NCBI RefSeq assembly: GCF_910592395.1
Contig: NC_088309.1
Coordinates: forward strand, 23,498,599-23,562,598
Direction of reading: 5' to 3'
DNA: 64,000 nt
Origin: Lineus longissimus
Lineage: Eukaryota > Nemertea > Pilidiophora > Heteronemertea > Lineidae
Shown here: piece after piece, positions 40,601 through 49,984 of the stretch
Layout of the letters: every line of letters starts with the position of its first letter
Position numbering within the stretch: position 1 is the stretch's first letter
Program-made: the position numbers and the translations under genes
The notes under the pieces: generated by a model
What the model was told of the DNA's origin: nothing
Database searches by the model: none
What the model saw: the letters and a program-made list of their open reading frames with translations, nothing else

Positions 40601-42097
40601 ACTTACACTTTCCAGGTGCCAAAAGCATTGTGTAATGGGAGATCTTTAGTTATAAATTGATGGAAAATAACATGAATTAACTGGACAAAGTGAGGAAAAT
40701 TGTAGGTTGGTAAAAAGTGCTCTTTTGGATGTGGCGAAAGAGCAAAACTGCATTTGGTTCCTTTCAGCCATGTTGTATTATTATGTCACCTATTTTTAGA
40801 GAAAATTACATATAATACGTTCAATATGATTTTGCCATTCAATAGGAGAGTTCGAACTACGGTTATGTCAATCAGGAGTAAATTCCATACCGTGATCTTA
40901 TCTGAGATTTAGAGTGCATTGAGGGCGATTCTCACAGTGTAAGCCAATTAAACACCGTACAAGTTAATCCGGTGGAAAATATGAGAAAAATACAATATGC
41001 TCACTATCCCCATAGATACGACCTATGATGCAATGAAACGTTACGTTATATCAAATTATTACGCCAGTCATTTACGATGGTTTGTTGATATTGCAAAAAA
41101 TACTACAGTATACATACAACAAATTGTGCTGGTGATATTTTGTAGTTGGTTTGTATGAAATGAAAGTACCATACTGATCGATTATCATGATAAGATTTGG
41201 ATAAGAATCTGATCAATTACGACATGATAAATCACCATCAGGGCTGTACAGAACTGTGTACTAAGACAAAGAAATAAGCAGCCATGAATTAAGTGAATCT
41301 CCCGAAAGCTGAACTAAGCAACATGTTTCGACAGGGCCAGTTCTCCCTAAAAATCTGAGAGTCATTTTAGGACAATAAAAAGTAAACTTTGTGTTGTTAC
41401 TCGCATTTACTAAAATAATTGATACAGCTTCATCAACGCCTCAACGGAATAATGAAGGTTTGCTGAATGTCTCCTCAGACTATCGCTATTTTTATTTTAG
41501 GCTACAATTTGCAGGATGCTAGAAGTTAGCGTATTCTAATTGATTTTCGCTCCATTCACACTGATAAAGTGCGCAAATAAAATAGAGGGCACTGACAAGT
41601 TGTTATCTCGATTTATGTCCACAAAGTTATCACGAATGATGACAGGGTCTTAACCAACAAATACCTCAACTTAATCAAACATAACACATATCAAATTGTA
41701 CATGTAGTTTTGAAAATCACTTTAATTACGAACAAATTTGAGAAAACCGGTGTTGCGCTTTTTCGTGCTAACATGGTGGTGATATCGACTTGGAAAGCAA
41801 TTGCAAGGACCGGAACAGCAATTTACTGATGAAATAATTTGAAAGTGGAATTCATGTAATTCTCAAATCAGTATGTAATAAATTTAACAACATTGGTATC
41901 ACCATACCCCTTGAATTTCTTAGTGTAAACTCACCAATAAGGTCCGAATTTGTCTTGCTTGGCGAATGGCAGAGGTCTCTATCAGAAGGCCGAATATTCC
42001 CAAGTATACTGTCAATACTGTAAGACTTTGACTTCCCTTGAATAGACAGGGGTGTATGTCGCTCATCAGCACGAATTGGGGGTGTCCTCTCCATCAT
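25176..42097 (-). CDS. hbn: Homeobrain-type paired-class homeobox transcription factor (3 exons, joined 42097-41935, 36604-36267, 25697-25176)
   Basis: The three exons join in frame into 340 codons plus TGA (163+338+522 = 1,023 bp). Seen in the product: an octapeptide/eh1-like YSIDSILG at residues 26-33; an acidic Ser/Asp/Glu-rich linker (about 56-115); a homeodomain at residues 122-181 with F8, W48, F49, Q50, N51 and R53 all present; a Pro/Met/Leu/Gly-rich tail; and an OAR motif at about 308-325 ([15 protein letters not shown]). Q50 plus OAR and no paired domain define a paired-like class protein. The segments [20 protein letters not shown] and [19 protein letters not shown] match homeobrain as I recall it better than Arx, aristaless, Rx or Otp. 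Family knowledge: this is a nuclear DNA-binding regulator of anterior brain patterning; the octapeptide usually recruits Groucho corepressors. Arx is the main alternative. I am sure of the class and fairly sure of the orthology. Confidence 0.86.
29819..29836. repeat. Poly-G run (18 G)
   Basis: Uninterrupted run of 18 G in hbn intron 2. The exact length is prone to sequencing error. Confidence 0.9.
29959..29997. promoter_or_regulatory. Promoter-like motif cluster inside hbn intron 2 (E-box, ETS, YY1-like)
   Basis: TCACGTGAC (29959-29967), CACTTCCGGT (29978-29987) and CGCCAT (29992-29997) fall within 39 bp. The combination USF-type E-box, ETS site and CGCCAT is typical of TATA-less animal promoters. 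No convincing long reading frame follows on either strand: a plus-strand ATG at 29999 opens about 31 codons, and a minus-strand ATG opens only six. Confidence 0.3.
31240..31460. promoter_or_regulatory. Candidate intronic enhancer: dense TAAT/ATTA block
   Basis: Within about 220 bp of hbn intron 2 there are many TAAT/ATTA cores, including CATTAATTAG, AAATTAATGG, GTAATTGA, TTGATTAG and ACTAATTTGG. Several sit next to GATTAG or AGCGCGATTAG, which suit Otx/Gsc-like K50 sites. The density stands out from adjacent intron sequence to my eye, but I did not compute enrichment. Confidence 0.3.
36267..36604 (-). CDS. hbn: hbn exon 2 (acidic linker and homeodomain positions 1-46)
   Basis: The exon is 338 bp: two bases finish codon 55, then 112 codons. 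The acceptor is a pyrimidine-rich tract ending cctttag. The donor is GTTCAG|gtaatt, directly after homeodomain Gln46. The first half of the product is low-complexity and acidic (Ser, Asp, Glu, with DSGENPES). The second half carries a basic PRKIRRSR stretch, helix 1, helix 2 and the start of helix 3 (LSEARVQ). Splitting the homeobox between residues 46 and 47 is the classic intron position of paired-class genes and supports this being a genuine, non-retroposed locus. Confidence 0.93.
36605..41934 (-). other. hbn intron 1 (5,330 bp)
   Basis: GT..AG intron between the octapeptide exon and the homeobox exon. I see no coding exon inside it. The sequence is AT-rich with several TAATTA-type cores, for example the AATTAAACAATTAACGCAGG and ACTAATTAAGCAG stretch near 39341-39373. 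The short open frames within it show no recognisable domain. Confidence 0.8.
41935..42097 (-). CDS. hbn: hbn exon 1 (start codon and octapeptide/eh1 motif)
   Basis: This exon encodes 54 residues plus the first base of codon 55. It opens with two adjacent Met codons. An in-frame TGA lies eight codons upstream with no AG acceptor between, so the first or second ATG is the start; the second has the better context (A at -3, G at +4). The octapeptide-type YSIDSILG occupies residues 26-33, as in many paired-like homeoproteins. The exon ends CTTATTG|gtgagt, a near-consensus donor. Its phase (one base left over) matches the two-base remainder at the start of exon 2, making codon 55 GAC (Asp). The exon was linked to the homeobox exons by motif content, strand, phase and order, not by transcript data. 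Confidence 0.82.
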
Positions 42098-42327
42098 TGC
42101 AGAAAAGTAGATTAGAGTTCAGAAATAAAGTTCCAAAAATCCAAAGTCCAATGGTAAATAACAGTGAATTTAGAGATAATATGATTGCTCGAAGTTTCGA
42201 TTTTATCCTTGGGTACGTGTGTGTCCGTTCTCAGTCGAGTCCGTAATGAAACCCTTCTTAACGTGGAGAGAGTTTTCCTACCCTCCGCTAACTAGCCTGC
42301 TAATATAATTACACCCGGTTTGTAAGA

Positions 42328-42500
42328 CCAATAATCAAATGTTTGTTTGCATGTGCTGCTGCACCGCCATGCTTTCCCTGCTCGCTTTTGATTGGTCAAT
42401 CCCGCCGCGATTGTCATGCGCTCATTTCCTCCTCGAGTGAGCGGCGCTTCGCCCCACTTGCGAGATCGTATTGTCAGTTGGTCTATGTTCTGATGAAACC
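42328..42500 (-). promoter_or_regulatory. Putative hbn promoter region: CCAAT box, GC box, CpG-rich
   Basis: The region lies 230-400 bp upstream of the hbn start codon and is richer in CpG than its surroundings. On the minus strand 42406-42391 reads GGCGGGATTGACCAAT, a GC-box-like run next to a CCAAT box. A second CCAAT, on the plus strand, lies at 42328-42332. I see no convincing TATA box between here and the ATG; TAATTATATTAG near 42300 is weak. The transcription start is not resolvable from sequence alone. Confidence 0.4.
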
Positions 42501-44130
42501 ATGGCCTACATGGGGCGGGGTTAATGGAGTTAATCCATTACACGGCTAGAGACGTCTCCTGTCATTCAAAACCAGTGTTTGAATAATGATAATGATTGTT
42601 GAAAAGCCGAGGGGGACACGTCCTAATTTTTAATGACCTGTCTTTCTTACCGCGGCTTATCCGGCAGTCTATTAAAACTTGGAGTTATTTTCATTTTCTC
42701 ATTCAGCCTGTGTCATTTTGACTGTTGTGATACCCCAGAGAGTTAACTGAAATAGACCCCAGGAGCATTTTGTCTGAGGGCGAGCCACTCAAACGCGACC
42801 CATGCCTTATTTACCAAGTGTGAGTCAAGTAAATGATATCATTTCATTTTCTCATTATACCTGTATGTGAGTATTTCGATGGGACTTGTCTAATTATCCA
42901 TATCGAAACGAGCGGTATAACTATTTGATATCCGATGGACGTGTTTGGTTTGGGCGACGATGCCAAAATTACTGATGGTGATGATTATGATGATGTAACG
43001 AGTCACAAAAGGACAGGAATCATGTCATGTACAGTTTCTTCCAGTATGATGTCCCTTTGTCGGACTTGTCGGTGTTTAGGGTCGATGTCCGTTCCACACG
43101 CGGACAAACATTATAATAAAAGTAATTACGCAAAAACTATACTTTATTTCCTTTCATCGCTAACAGCACCATACACTTTCTTGAGACATCTTGTATCTAT
43201 ACAAGACACTATGTTCCTCAGTATTCCAAACGAAACAAGAACATTATCCATTTTTTGGCATTGGGCATCATCAATTTCATTCCACTGTATCAGTGTAATA
43301 TCTCACTGTGTACCTTGGGGGATTTATGCAGGCATTTTTTCAAAAGGTCTTATGCAGGCACCTAACAATACTTTTCAATACTGCGTCATCTGAAAAAAAT
43401 CCGGCTTTTGTTTGTTTACAACTTAATGACACCGCCTTGCCCTCATATTTTTCCTTTCACTGCTGTTTGTCATTCTACCACCCTTATAACCTGACAAGTT
43501 GCCCTACCACGAGGTACAGGCAGACAGTCACACCAGATTAAAAACCAACTAAATCAGCATTGTCCGAAAACAGACATATATGTAAAAGAGGCTTCCAACC
43601 TGAATTGTAAGAACCCTCATCCGTGATTAAAAGACAATGCAGCAACATTACTGACCATTGTTCCGTTGTTTAATTGGCAGATGTTGTCATAATTGTAATT
43701 GTTTGTCGCAACCGCGGCTGTCAAATAGCAATTAATGTAAACAGTTTAGCAGACAATGCAAGGATGATGGACAATTTATCATTAAACGTATGATCTTGTT
43801 TCATCTGCAAATGTAGTAAGTATGCTGGGTACAACAAAACCTCAGCATTGAATTACAAAATAGTAAGTCTTGGTCCATGGGTGGTTTTGTTGTTAATTTT
43901 CTTTCTGGCTGTGTATGAGTTCGAAATTCAAAGATACAGACTCGTGGCCGGAAAACATCCAATTATTATTTCGCTGTTTATATGTTTCTGTCAACACCCG
44001 AAAGAAGTAAACTAAGTTGCGCGCACAAAAATAAGTATTCCACTATCTAAGGTACATGTATTGTTAATCTCAGCATGGATACTGCGTTCACCTGTCATAC
44101 CCATCCCACTCTAACCGGGTAATCAATACA

Positions 44131-44256
44131 CTTATCAACTAATTAGCGTGACCAGATGCATCTTTGTCTTAATTCGGCTAGGCATTAATTAATTGCGGCC
44201 CAAATTAGCGGCGTTGTGGTTATCGCCCAACAGTCAACTCAGCTGGGCGATACCCC
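44131..44256. promoter_or_regulatory. Candidate upstream regulatory block with TAATTAG and TTAATTAATT
   Basis: The block is about 2 kb upstream of the hbn start. It contains TAATTAGCGTGAC at 44140-44152, then CATTAATTAATTGCGG, AAATTAGCGGCG and the 44221-44252 hairpin. The 13-mer also occurs at 22526-22538 on the other side of the gene. Confidence 0.3.
44215..44256. repeat. Imperfect hairpin TATCGCCCA / TGGGCGATA
   Basis: TATCGCCCA (44221-44229) and TGGGCGATA (44244-44252) are exact reverse complements with a 14-nt loop. GTGG and CCAC extend the pairing outward across a small mismatch. It sits beside a TAATTA cluster upstream of hbn. Confidence 0.6.
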
Positions 44257-45924
44257 ACGAAGTCCGTTCGGTTCAGACTCTGGTAGTTCGGGTGTGACAG
44301 GAAGGAAGACCCAGTTGTGTTAATTCGGATCAACAAAGATCCTACTCTGCAATCGTAACCAAGCTAGCTCACCAGCTCTCCAGCTATTAGCCCCTGAGCT
44401 ACTATAGTGATGAAGAGTACGTAGCCGACTTTACCCAAGCGGCAGGACAAAGAACTACTATCAATTGTTCAATAAAACGGTGGTAAGGATGGATATAAGT
44501 CGGTGGTGCGATGTTGCATATACATTTACGAGAAGTCGGGTCCAGATTTAACGGTCACATTCTTGAAGCAATGTCTGCCTTCAAGAAGTCCTTTTCAAAC
44601 AAGCGCACGCCCCTTTAAATAGTTTTAAAGTGGCAGAACAGTAACAAACACCAACCAAGGCTTCAAATCAATTAATGTAGGACGAAGTGGCACTCAGTCG
44701 TGTTGAGAGTTGACGTTCTGGCTTTCTTTAAGCAAAGAAGATTTAAAACTAAAAATCAACAGCACGTAATATTATGGTCGTTTGTTGAAATTAACTATTA
44801 GCGTCTTTTTACTGGAGTGTTTATCCAATTAGTGAGATTGCATTTGTGTGGTTTCAACTATGGTCACTAACTTAACGCTTTATGTTCAGCAGGGCGAAAA
44901 GACCACCAAGCTGCGTTGGTTCACGGCGAGTTGAGTCGTCCGGGAATTAGATGACCCCGACCACACCTCAACCTCATGAGTTGGACCAGTGGTGCCGCCT
45001 ACACAAACCCTCGTAAAGGTAGAGAAGACAAAAAGGGAATTTGCGCAGTCCAAAGTGGATTTGCTCCCTTTTTGTTTGCATTTCAAACTGCTACGCCGCG
45101 GGTCGGAAGGAATTGAAGGAGTCCACAAATATAGTCGAAGACTTAAAGTGAGATTTTTCTTCTAAGATTCAACAGAGCCTGTCGATTCCTCAGTTAGTTG
45201 ATCAAGTACTACATACATAAATCATACATGTAATGTCGGTAAAACAATCATTGATACAGATCATCCGTGACAACTCCGTTACAATATGTCAAAGTATCAA
45301 TGCAATTTATCGGTATCACTATTGTTACGCATTTGCACAATCATCATCAATTTGACCGATTGGCTAAGCGCAACTTATCAATTATTTGTTGATAAAGGTT
45401 CATCGCAAAGATTGATATTTCAACATGATAGCACATTAACCTCACATGAATGTCGCAATGAAAACATAATCTGTTTCATCATGATAAATTATGTGACGTT
45501 TTGTATTGTCTAATTCTCTTCGCAAGAGCAGAGTTTGGGCCGCACAGGGCGTGTCGGGCGCAACAGGATTCCCTAAAAAATGACACAATTTACAAAGTCT
45601 CGATATTAACAGCTGATACGAATATTGAAGGATGCAGGGTACATCCGTGGAATACATATGTACTATATGTACTTCGTACGCAAATCGATACGGATACGTC
45701 ATACGGGAGCATAGCAATATCAGGTTCCAATGATACTTCTTGACGACACATGTTGTTAATTTGGAAAAATAGTTTTGATTCGCGAATTAATAGAAGTCGC
45801 GATGCCAGGCATCCTGGGGCTTGATAGCGACAGTGAGACAGTTGGCGGCGAACAAACTATGATTTATTGCTGGCATGCCCTCCAAGTGGCAACCACACAA
45901 CAAAAATTCTCGAAGTATTCAACA

Positions 45925-45976
45925 TGGTGATCTGAACCTGGTGTGAAATAAAAATGTCGCAAGGTTCAGATCGCCA
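45925..45976. repeat. 15-bp inverted repeat just upstream of the tRNA-Glu-like sequence
   Basis: TGGTGATCTGAACCT (45925-45939) pairs with AGGTTCAGATCGCCA (45962-45976), with one G-T position, around a 22-nt loop. It ends 45 bp before the tRNA-Glu-like element and could be part of the same repeat. Confidence 0.7.
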
Positions 45977-46021
45977 CAGCCTGGCTATGAGACGTGAAGA
46001 AAATCTCCACTGACCATTAAA

Positions 46022-46090
46022 GCCTTGGTGGTTTAACGGGTAGAATGCTGGACTTTCGGTCTAGAGGTCACGGGTTCGACTCCCCATGGA
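46022..46090 (+). tRNA. tRNA-Glu-like sequence (anticodon TTC), degenerate or SINE head
   Basis: The sequence has a perfect A box (TGGTTTAACGG) and a perfect B box (GGTTCGACTCC). The anticodon arm CTGGA-CTTTCGG-TCTAG has anticodon TTC at 46055-46057, decoding GAA. A TTTT run follows within 10 nt. The acceptor stem pairs only five of seven bases and the T stem is about two bases short, so it does not fold as a standard tRNA. Pol III control elements are kept while the product fold is not. That fits a tRNA pseudogene or the tRNA-derived head of a SINE. I could not recognise a SINE body downstream; the following sequence is pyrimidine- and ATT-rich. Confidence 0.6.
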
Positions 46091-46147
46091 TCCATTACAT
46101 TTTCTCTTCCTTTTCTCTTCATTTTGTTGTTTTTTTATTAATTCTTG

Positions 46148-46199
46148 TACATATATTATTATTATTAATATCATTATCGTTATCGTTATCATTATTATC
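46148..46199. repeat. ATT / TTATCG microsatellite
   Basis: ATTATTATTATTAATATC is followed by ATTATCGTTATCGTTATC and ATTATTATC units, about 60 bp downstream of the tRNA-Glu-like sequence. Confidence 0.8.
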
Positions 46200-46396
46200 T
46201 TGAAGAAAACCCTTAACCTGAACTTTACAAACGTAGACTGTACAAATAGTACTTTATACCAAAGCCTTTAACGACAGTTATAGCCTCTGATTTTGGGGGC
46301 TTGTGTGGCTATCGAGATTCTGCTTTGCCGTGCTGGGAGTTGAATTGAAATCCTAACTTTTCGCTAGTTTTTCGGCTGTTGCGAAAAGATTGAAAA

Positions 46397-46438
46397 AAAT
46401 AACGTACATGAAAATGTCCTTTTACATGTACGTTATTT
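46397..46438. repeat. Perfect 14-bp hairpin
   Basis: AAATAACGTACATG (46397-46410) and CATGTACGTTATTT (46425-46438) are exact reverse complements around a 14-nt loop. The stem holds the recurrent ACATG/CATGT core of this genome. Purpose unknown. Confidence 0.75.
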
Positions 46439-49188
46439 GCTCAGTCATGTCAGTCGCCCAATTTGTAAAATATTTTTTATTCATTTTCTACCGATATATA
46501 CGAATCATGTCCATGTATGTTTGATAAATTCCAACACTCCCACGGTAATATCGTATTTTACGAACAGTATTGGGTTGAAACTAGACAAACACTTCAATTA
46601 GTGACATCTAGTCATTAATCTACGCTAATTAACAAATTTGTTTAATTTCCTCCTAATCGGACATCAGTACAAAACACCCTCGTATCAGTCGTGATATTGA
46701 CTTTATATTAACACTGTAAATGTGTCATATGATGCCTAAATTGTCTTCAATATTGACAGTATGATAAAGCTACACAAGAGAACACAATGTTCGAAAAAAG
46801 GTTTTAAATAGATAACAAATAACGATTTTTGAAGGCTCGAAAGAGGGTGGGCTGCGGCTGTCGAGTTAAATTAACTTGCTCAGTGCCAGTAGTGGTGATG
46901 ACCTTTAATTAACGTATTAAACTTCGATTAAGTCTACCAAAAGGCTATCGAATTAAGCAACCAATAGCCCCCTATGCCCTACTTAGATACACGTCAACAC
47001 CTAGGAAACGGAGTTCAAACCGTGCTGACAAAGTCATAGGATCGCACGGCCTAATCAGACGTCCCGCATCGGCCGCTTCAGGAGTGTCCGCTCGGTAACG
47101 GGTCCCCCGTCCTTTTAATTACCAAACAAACCGACCTGGAAAGATGGTCACCGGGAGTGTTTCCCAAATCAAAACAAAACAAGTGACTTTTAAACACGGA
47201 CCCCTTAACGGTTAATGACCCACCCATTACGGGCATTATCAGACCTCTCAGTCCAGCTTAATGACGCTAGAGAGTAATTAACGTTAATTGCAGTGTCAAA
47301 GGAGTAAATAAATGTTTATTGACGAAATATGGACAAAGTGTTAAAATCCACACAACCTGACGTTGTCAGGCTAAACTTGTCTAAGAACCCGGGCCTGTGC
47401 ACTTTTTTCCCAACAACTGGGTGTAAAGCCCCATTGTCTTTATTGTCTTATGAATTTATTTTGCATTTGACCCATTAAGTAAAGTAAGTTGTGGCTTAAA
47501 CTGGGTACTATACGTGTAAGTCAAATATAGCCAACATGTATGAAATTCAGGGGTTAATAACATTTTACATACATGTATTTTCAATTGATCAGTGATATTC
47601 GGTACATACATTGGCACCAATGAGCTCTGGCTTGTTGGATATCGCCTGAAAATCGAATTGGACTTTTTTCTGGACCATATTGTGGTTGCTCCCCGCGTCT
47701 GTTAGCACCTGCCCGCTGTAGGACCCACCGGATGGGCGTCTGAGGTGCACTAAACGCTTAGTGATTGTTTTGTTATTATGGTTAATGAAGAGGTTGTGTG
47801 GCGTTGTGGCGTTATTTGTACAGTGACACAGAGTGTTAGCAAGATGACGACTTATTGCCGGGAATTTATCAAACATATTGGGAAATCTGGCTAAAACACA
47901 AGCCGTAAAGGATATGCACTGACTTTTGCATTGAGTCACGATGACAAATCATACTACATGTATCGCACGGGTATGACGTGCGGACGAACTCCGAACAGCG
48001 ACAACCGCCTCTCGTAAGTTTGGAACTAAAAGGACATGCAATCAAAAACATTTTTATCATTAACAGAACCTGTTGTCTGATGCTCTTTTTCAGGTAGATC
48101 CAGGATCTGAGAAACCGAAGTATTGGAAATAGACCACCACTGATTCCCTTTTGATATAGACTCCATTTTAGCGACAAATTCGCTGTGTAATTGAGGATAA
48201 TCTCCCTCGGCAGCTGTATCAACCATCTGCCCTATGTATCCCATCAAATATAATCAACCATGTTGTCTTTCGCGCAGTTTTCAATTAATCGTAATGAGAA
48301 TTATCGATAGGGTTCCGAGCAGGCTACAAGACAATCAATTTGTCTATAAAACTTAATACAATGCACCTTGTTATTGCCGTTAGCTCTGATGGACTTGATA
48401 CATTATTAATCACAGTTTAAACAGTGATATTGGGCAAAGGAGGTTATAGACGTGATGTAGGTTGGCTGAAGTAGCTGCCTTCGCAGTCTTTGCCTTGTCA
48501 TGTTGTCATGATATCGCGGCGAGACCGAAAGTTGTCGGGGGAGACATGCGATATTATTTTATGACCAACACTGTGTAAGACAACAACCGTTCTCAAATGC
48601 TAAATCAACTTATTTATCCCTTATTTTCACAACAGATGTCCACTGGCATTGCCCATCATTTGTATTACCATATAAATTGATAGCACAATATTCGCTTGTA
48701 TCTCATTAGTTCCCCGTAGTTAATTAATCAATTAAGAGTTGACCTACGTCATCACTTCCATGATGGGCACATCTATCAGATTGTCTATTTCAGTAATGTC
48801 ATTCCTATTAAATCACAGTAGGATCATTAAGAATACAGAAAACGTTGTCAAAACCACACGGCCTGGGCTAGTATATTAGTTATTATTCAGTTATCCGGTA
48901 ATAGGAGTCTTGACATGTCGTGACAATAAAAATCCAGGCGTCCACGTTGGAGGTTGATTGGCCCCCTAGCGGGCAATTGTTCACTCTGTCTTCTGCAGCC
49001 ATGTGCATTTAACGAGAGCACAATAATGTTGGGCTGTTTGAAATGTGCTGAGCTAAAGTTATCATTCCTATCATGGTTTATGGCAAACAGGACAATGTGT
49101 CCCTGGAAAAAAGTGTCCTTTCCTTAACGGACCAAGATACGAGTATAATACACGTACAGCATGGTTCGATGACGGGTTACAGACACAA

Positions 49189-49308
49189 TGGGTGATATGA
49201 ATAAAGACTAGCAAATGCTTTTATCTAAAACTCCATGTACATTTACACTAGGCCTTTCTGTACAAAATAGAAGTAAAAGCATTTGCTAATCTTTATTCAT
49301 ATCACCCA
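49189..49308. repeat. Foldback (inverted repeat) element
   Basis: Two 35-bp arms (49189-49223 and 49274-49308) are reverse complements with one mismatch and enclose a 50-bp loop. Each arm starts TGGGTGATATGAATAAAG and runs to GCAAATGCTTTTA. The similarity continues loosely into the flanks (GTTAC on one side, GTAAC on the other). It has no coding capacity. This could be a MITE relic or a hairpin-forming transcript; sequence alone does not decide. Confidence 0.8.
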
Positions 49309-49813
49309 ATGTAACGTGCATTGCTACTGAAAACAACTAATCCAAAGCGCCGCGCAGAGTGATTCAAATCGCGGCTATAATCGCTGCTGCATGGAAGTGT
49401 ACGACAAAAATATATCTTTTCGCTCGTCTGCTTTGCACCCTGATATCCTCTCCATGGAATATTTTGTTTTTGAGTACGGTTATATTGCACTCCGAACGCA
49501 GTGGATCGGCCTCTCCCTTTCCCGTACAAAGGCTACGTTTAAAGATCGATGACCATGGACTGCCTCGGGAGCCGTCTAACGCGCGGATCCAGTAAGTCCA
49601 ATATTGCTCGCAGTATGCCTAATCTGTTTTCGGTATGAAAGAGACAGCTCCTTAAGTCCCCGCAGCTTTCAATTAGAGACCAACCCCTGTGATACTGATA
49701 TATCAATTAGATATATCAATGTATAATAAATGGCAAATTGGCTTATTTCGGATTTGCGATTGAATTATGGCATGGAGGCCAGGGTTGGGCAGGAAAAAAG
49801 TTGCTCTTTCAGC

Positions 49814-49984
49814 GGGGGGGGGGGGGGGGGTTGATAAACATTTGCTCGGTAACCTCTTGTCCACTGTATATGGGGGGGGGGGGGGTAGGGTACAAGGGTA
49901 CTTGTACATGTAGCCCGGTTATCACAGCACCGGAAGATAAATATTCTGCGGCAAAGTCTCATGTGTGTGATGCGGGGGGGGGGG
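49814..49984. repeat. Cluster of three long G-runs (17, 14 and 11 G)
   Basis: G-runs at 49814-49830, 49872-49885 and 49974-49984 lie on the same strand within 171 bp, with extra GGG triplets nearby (TAGGG, AAGGG). Potential G-quadruplex former. The long glycine/proline frames crossing it are artefacts. Confidence 0.85.

Larger units (their letters stand above)
42501..46021. other. Non-coding upstream flank of hbn
   Basis: No recognisable exon. The longest frame, 42935-43393 (plus, 152 codons), is compositionally random. The region contains the TAATTA cluster at 44131-44256 and AT-rich stretches. Confidence 0.6.

Noticed and set aside
25176-42097. Calling the gene Arx, aristaless, Rx or Otp
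   Set aside because: The homeodomain has [20 protein letters not shown] and KTQYPD, unlike RRYRTTFTS in Arx/al, KSHYPDVYSREELA in Rx, or the Lys-rich helix 3 end of Otp.
42935-43393. 152-codon plus-strand frame near hbn
   Set aside because: No recognisable motif; amino-acid usage is consistent with translated non-coding DNA.
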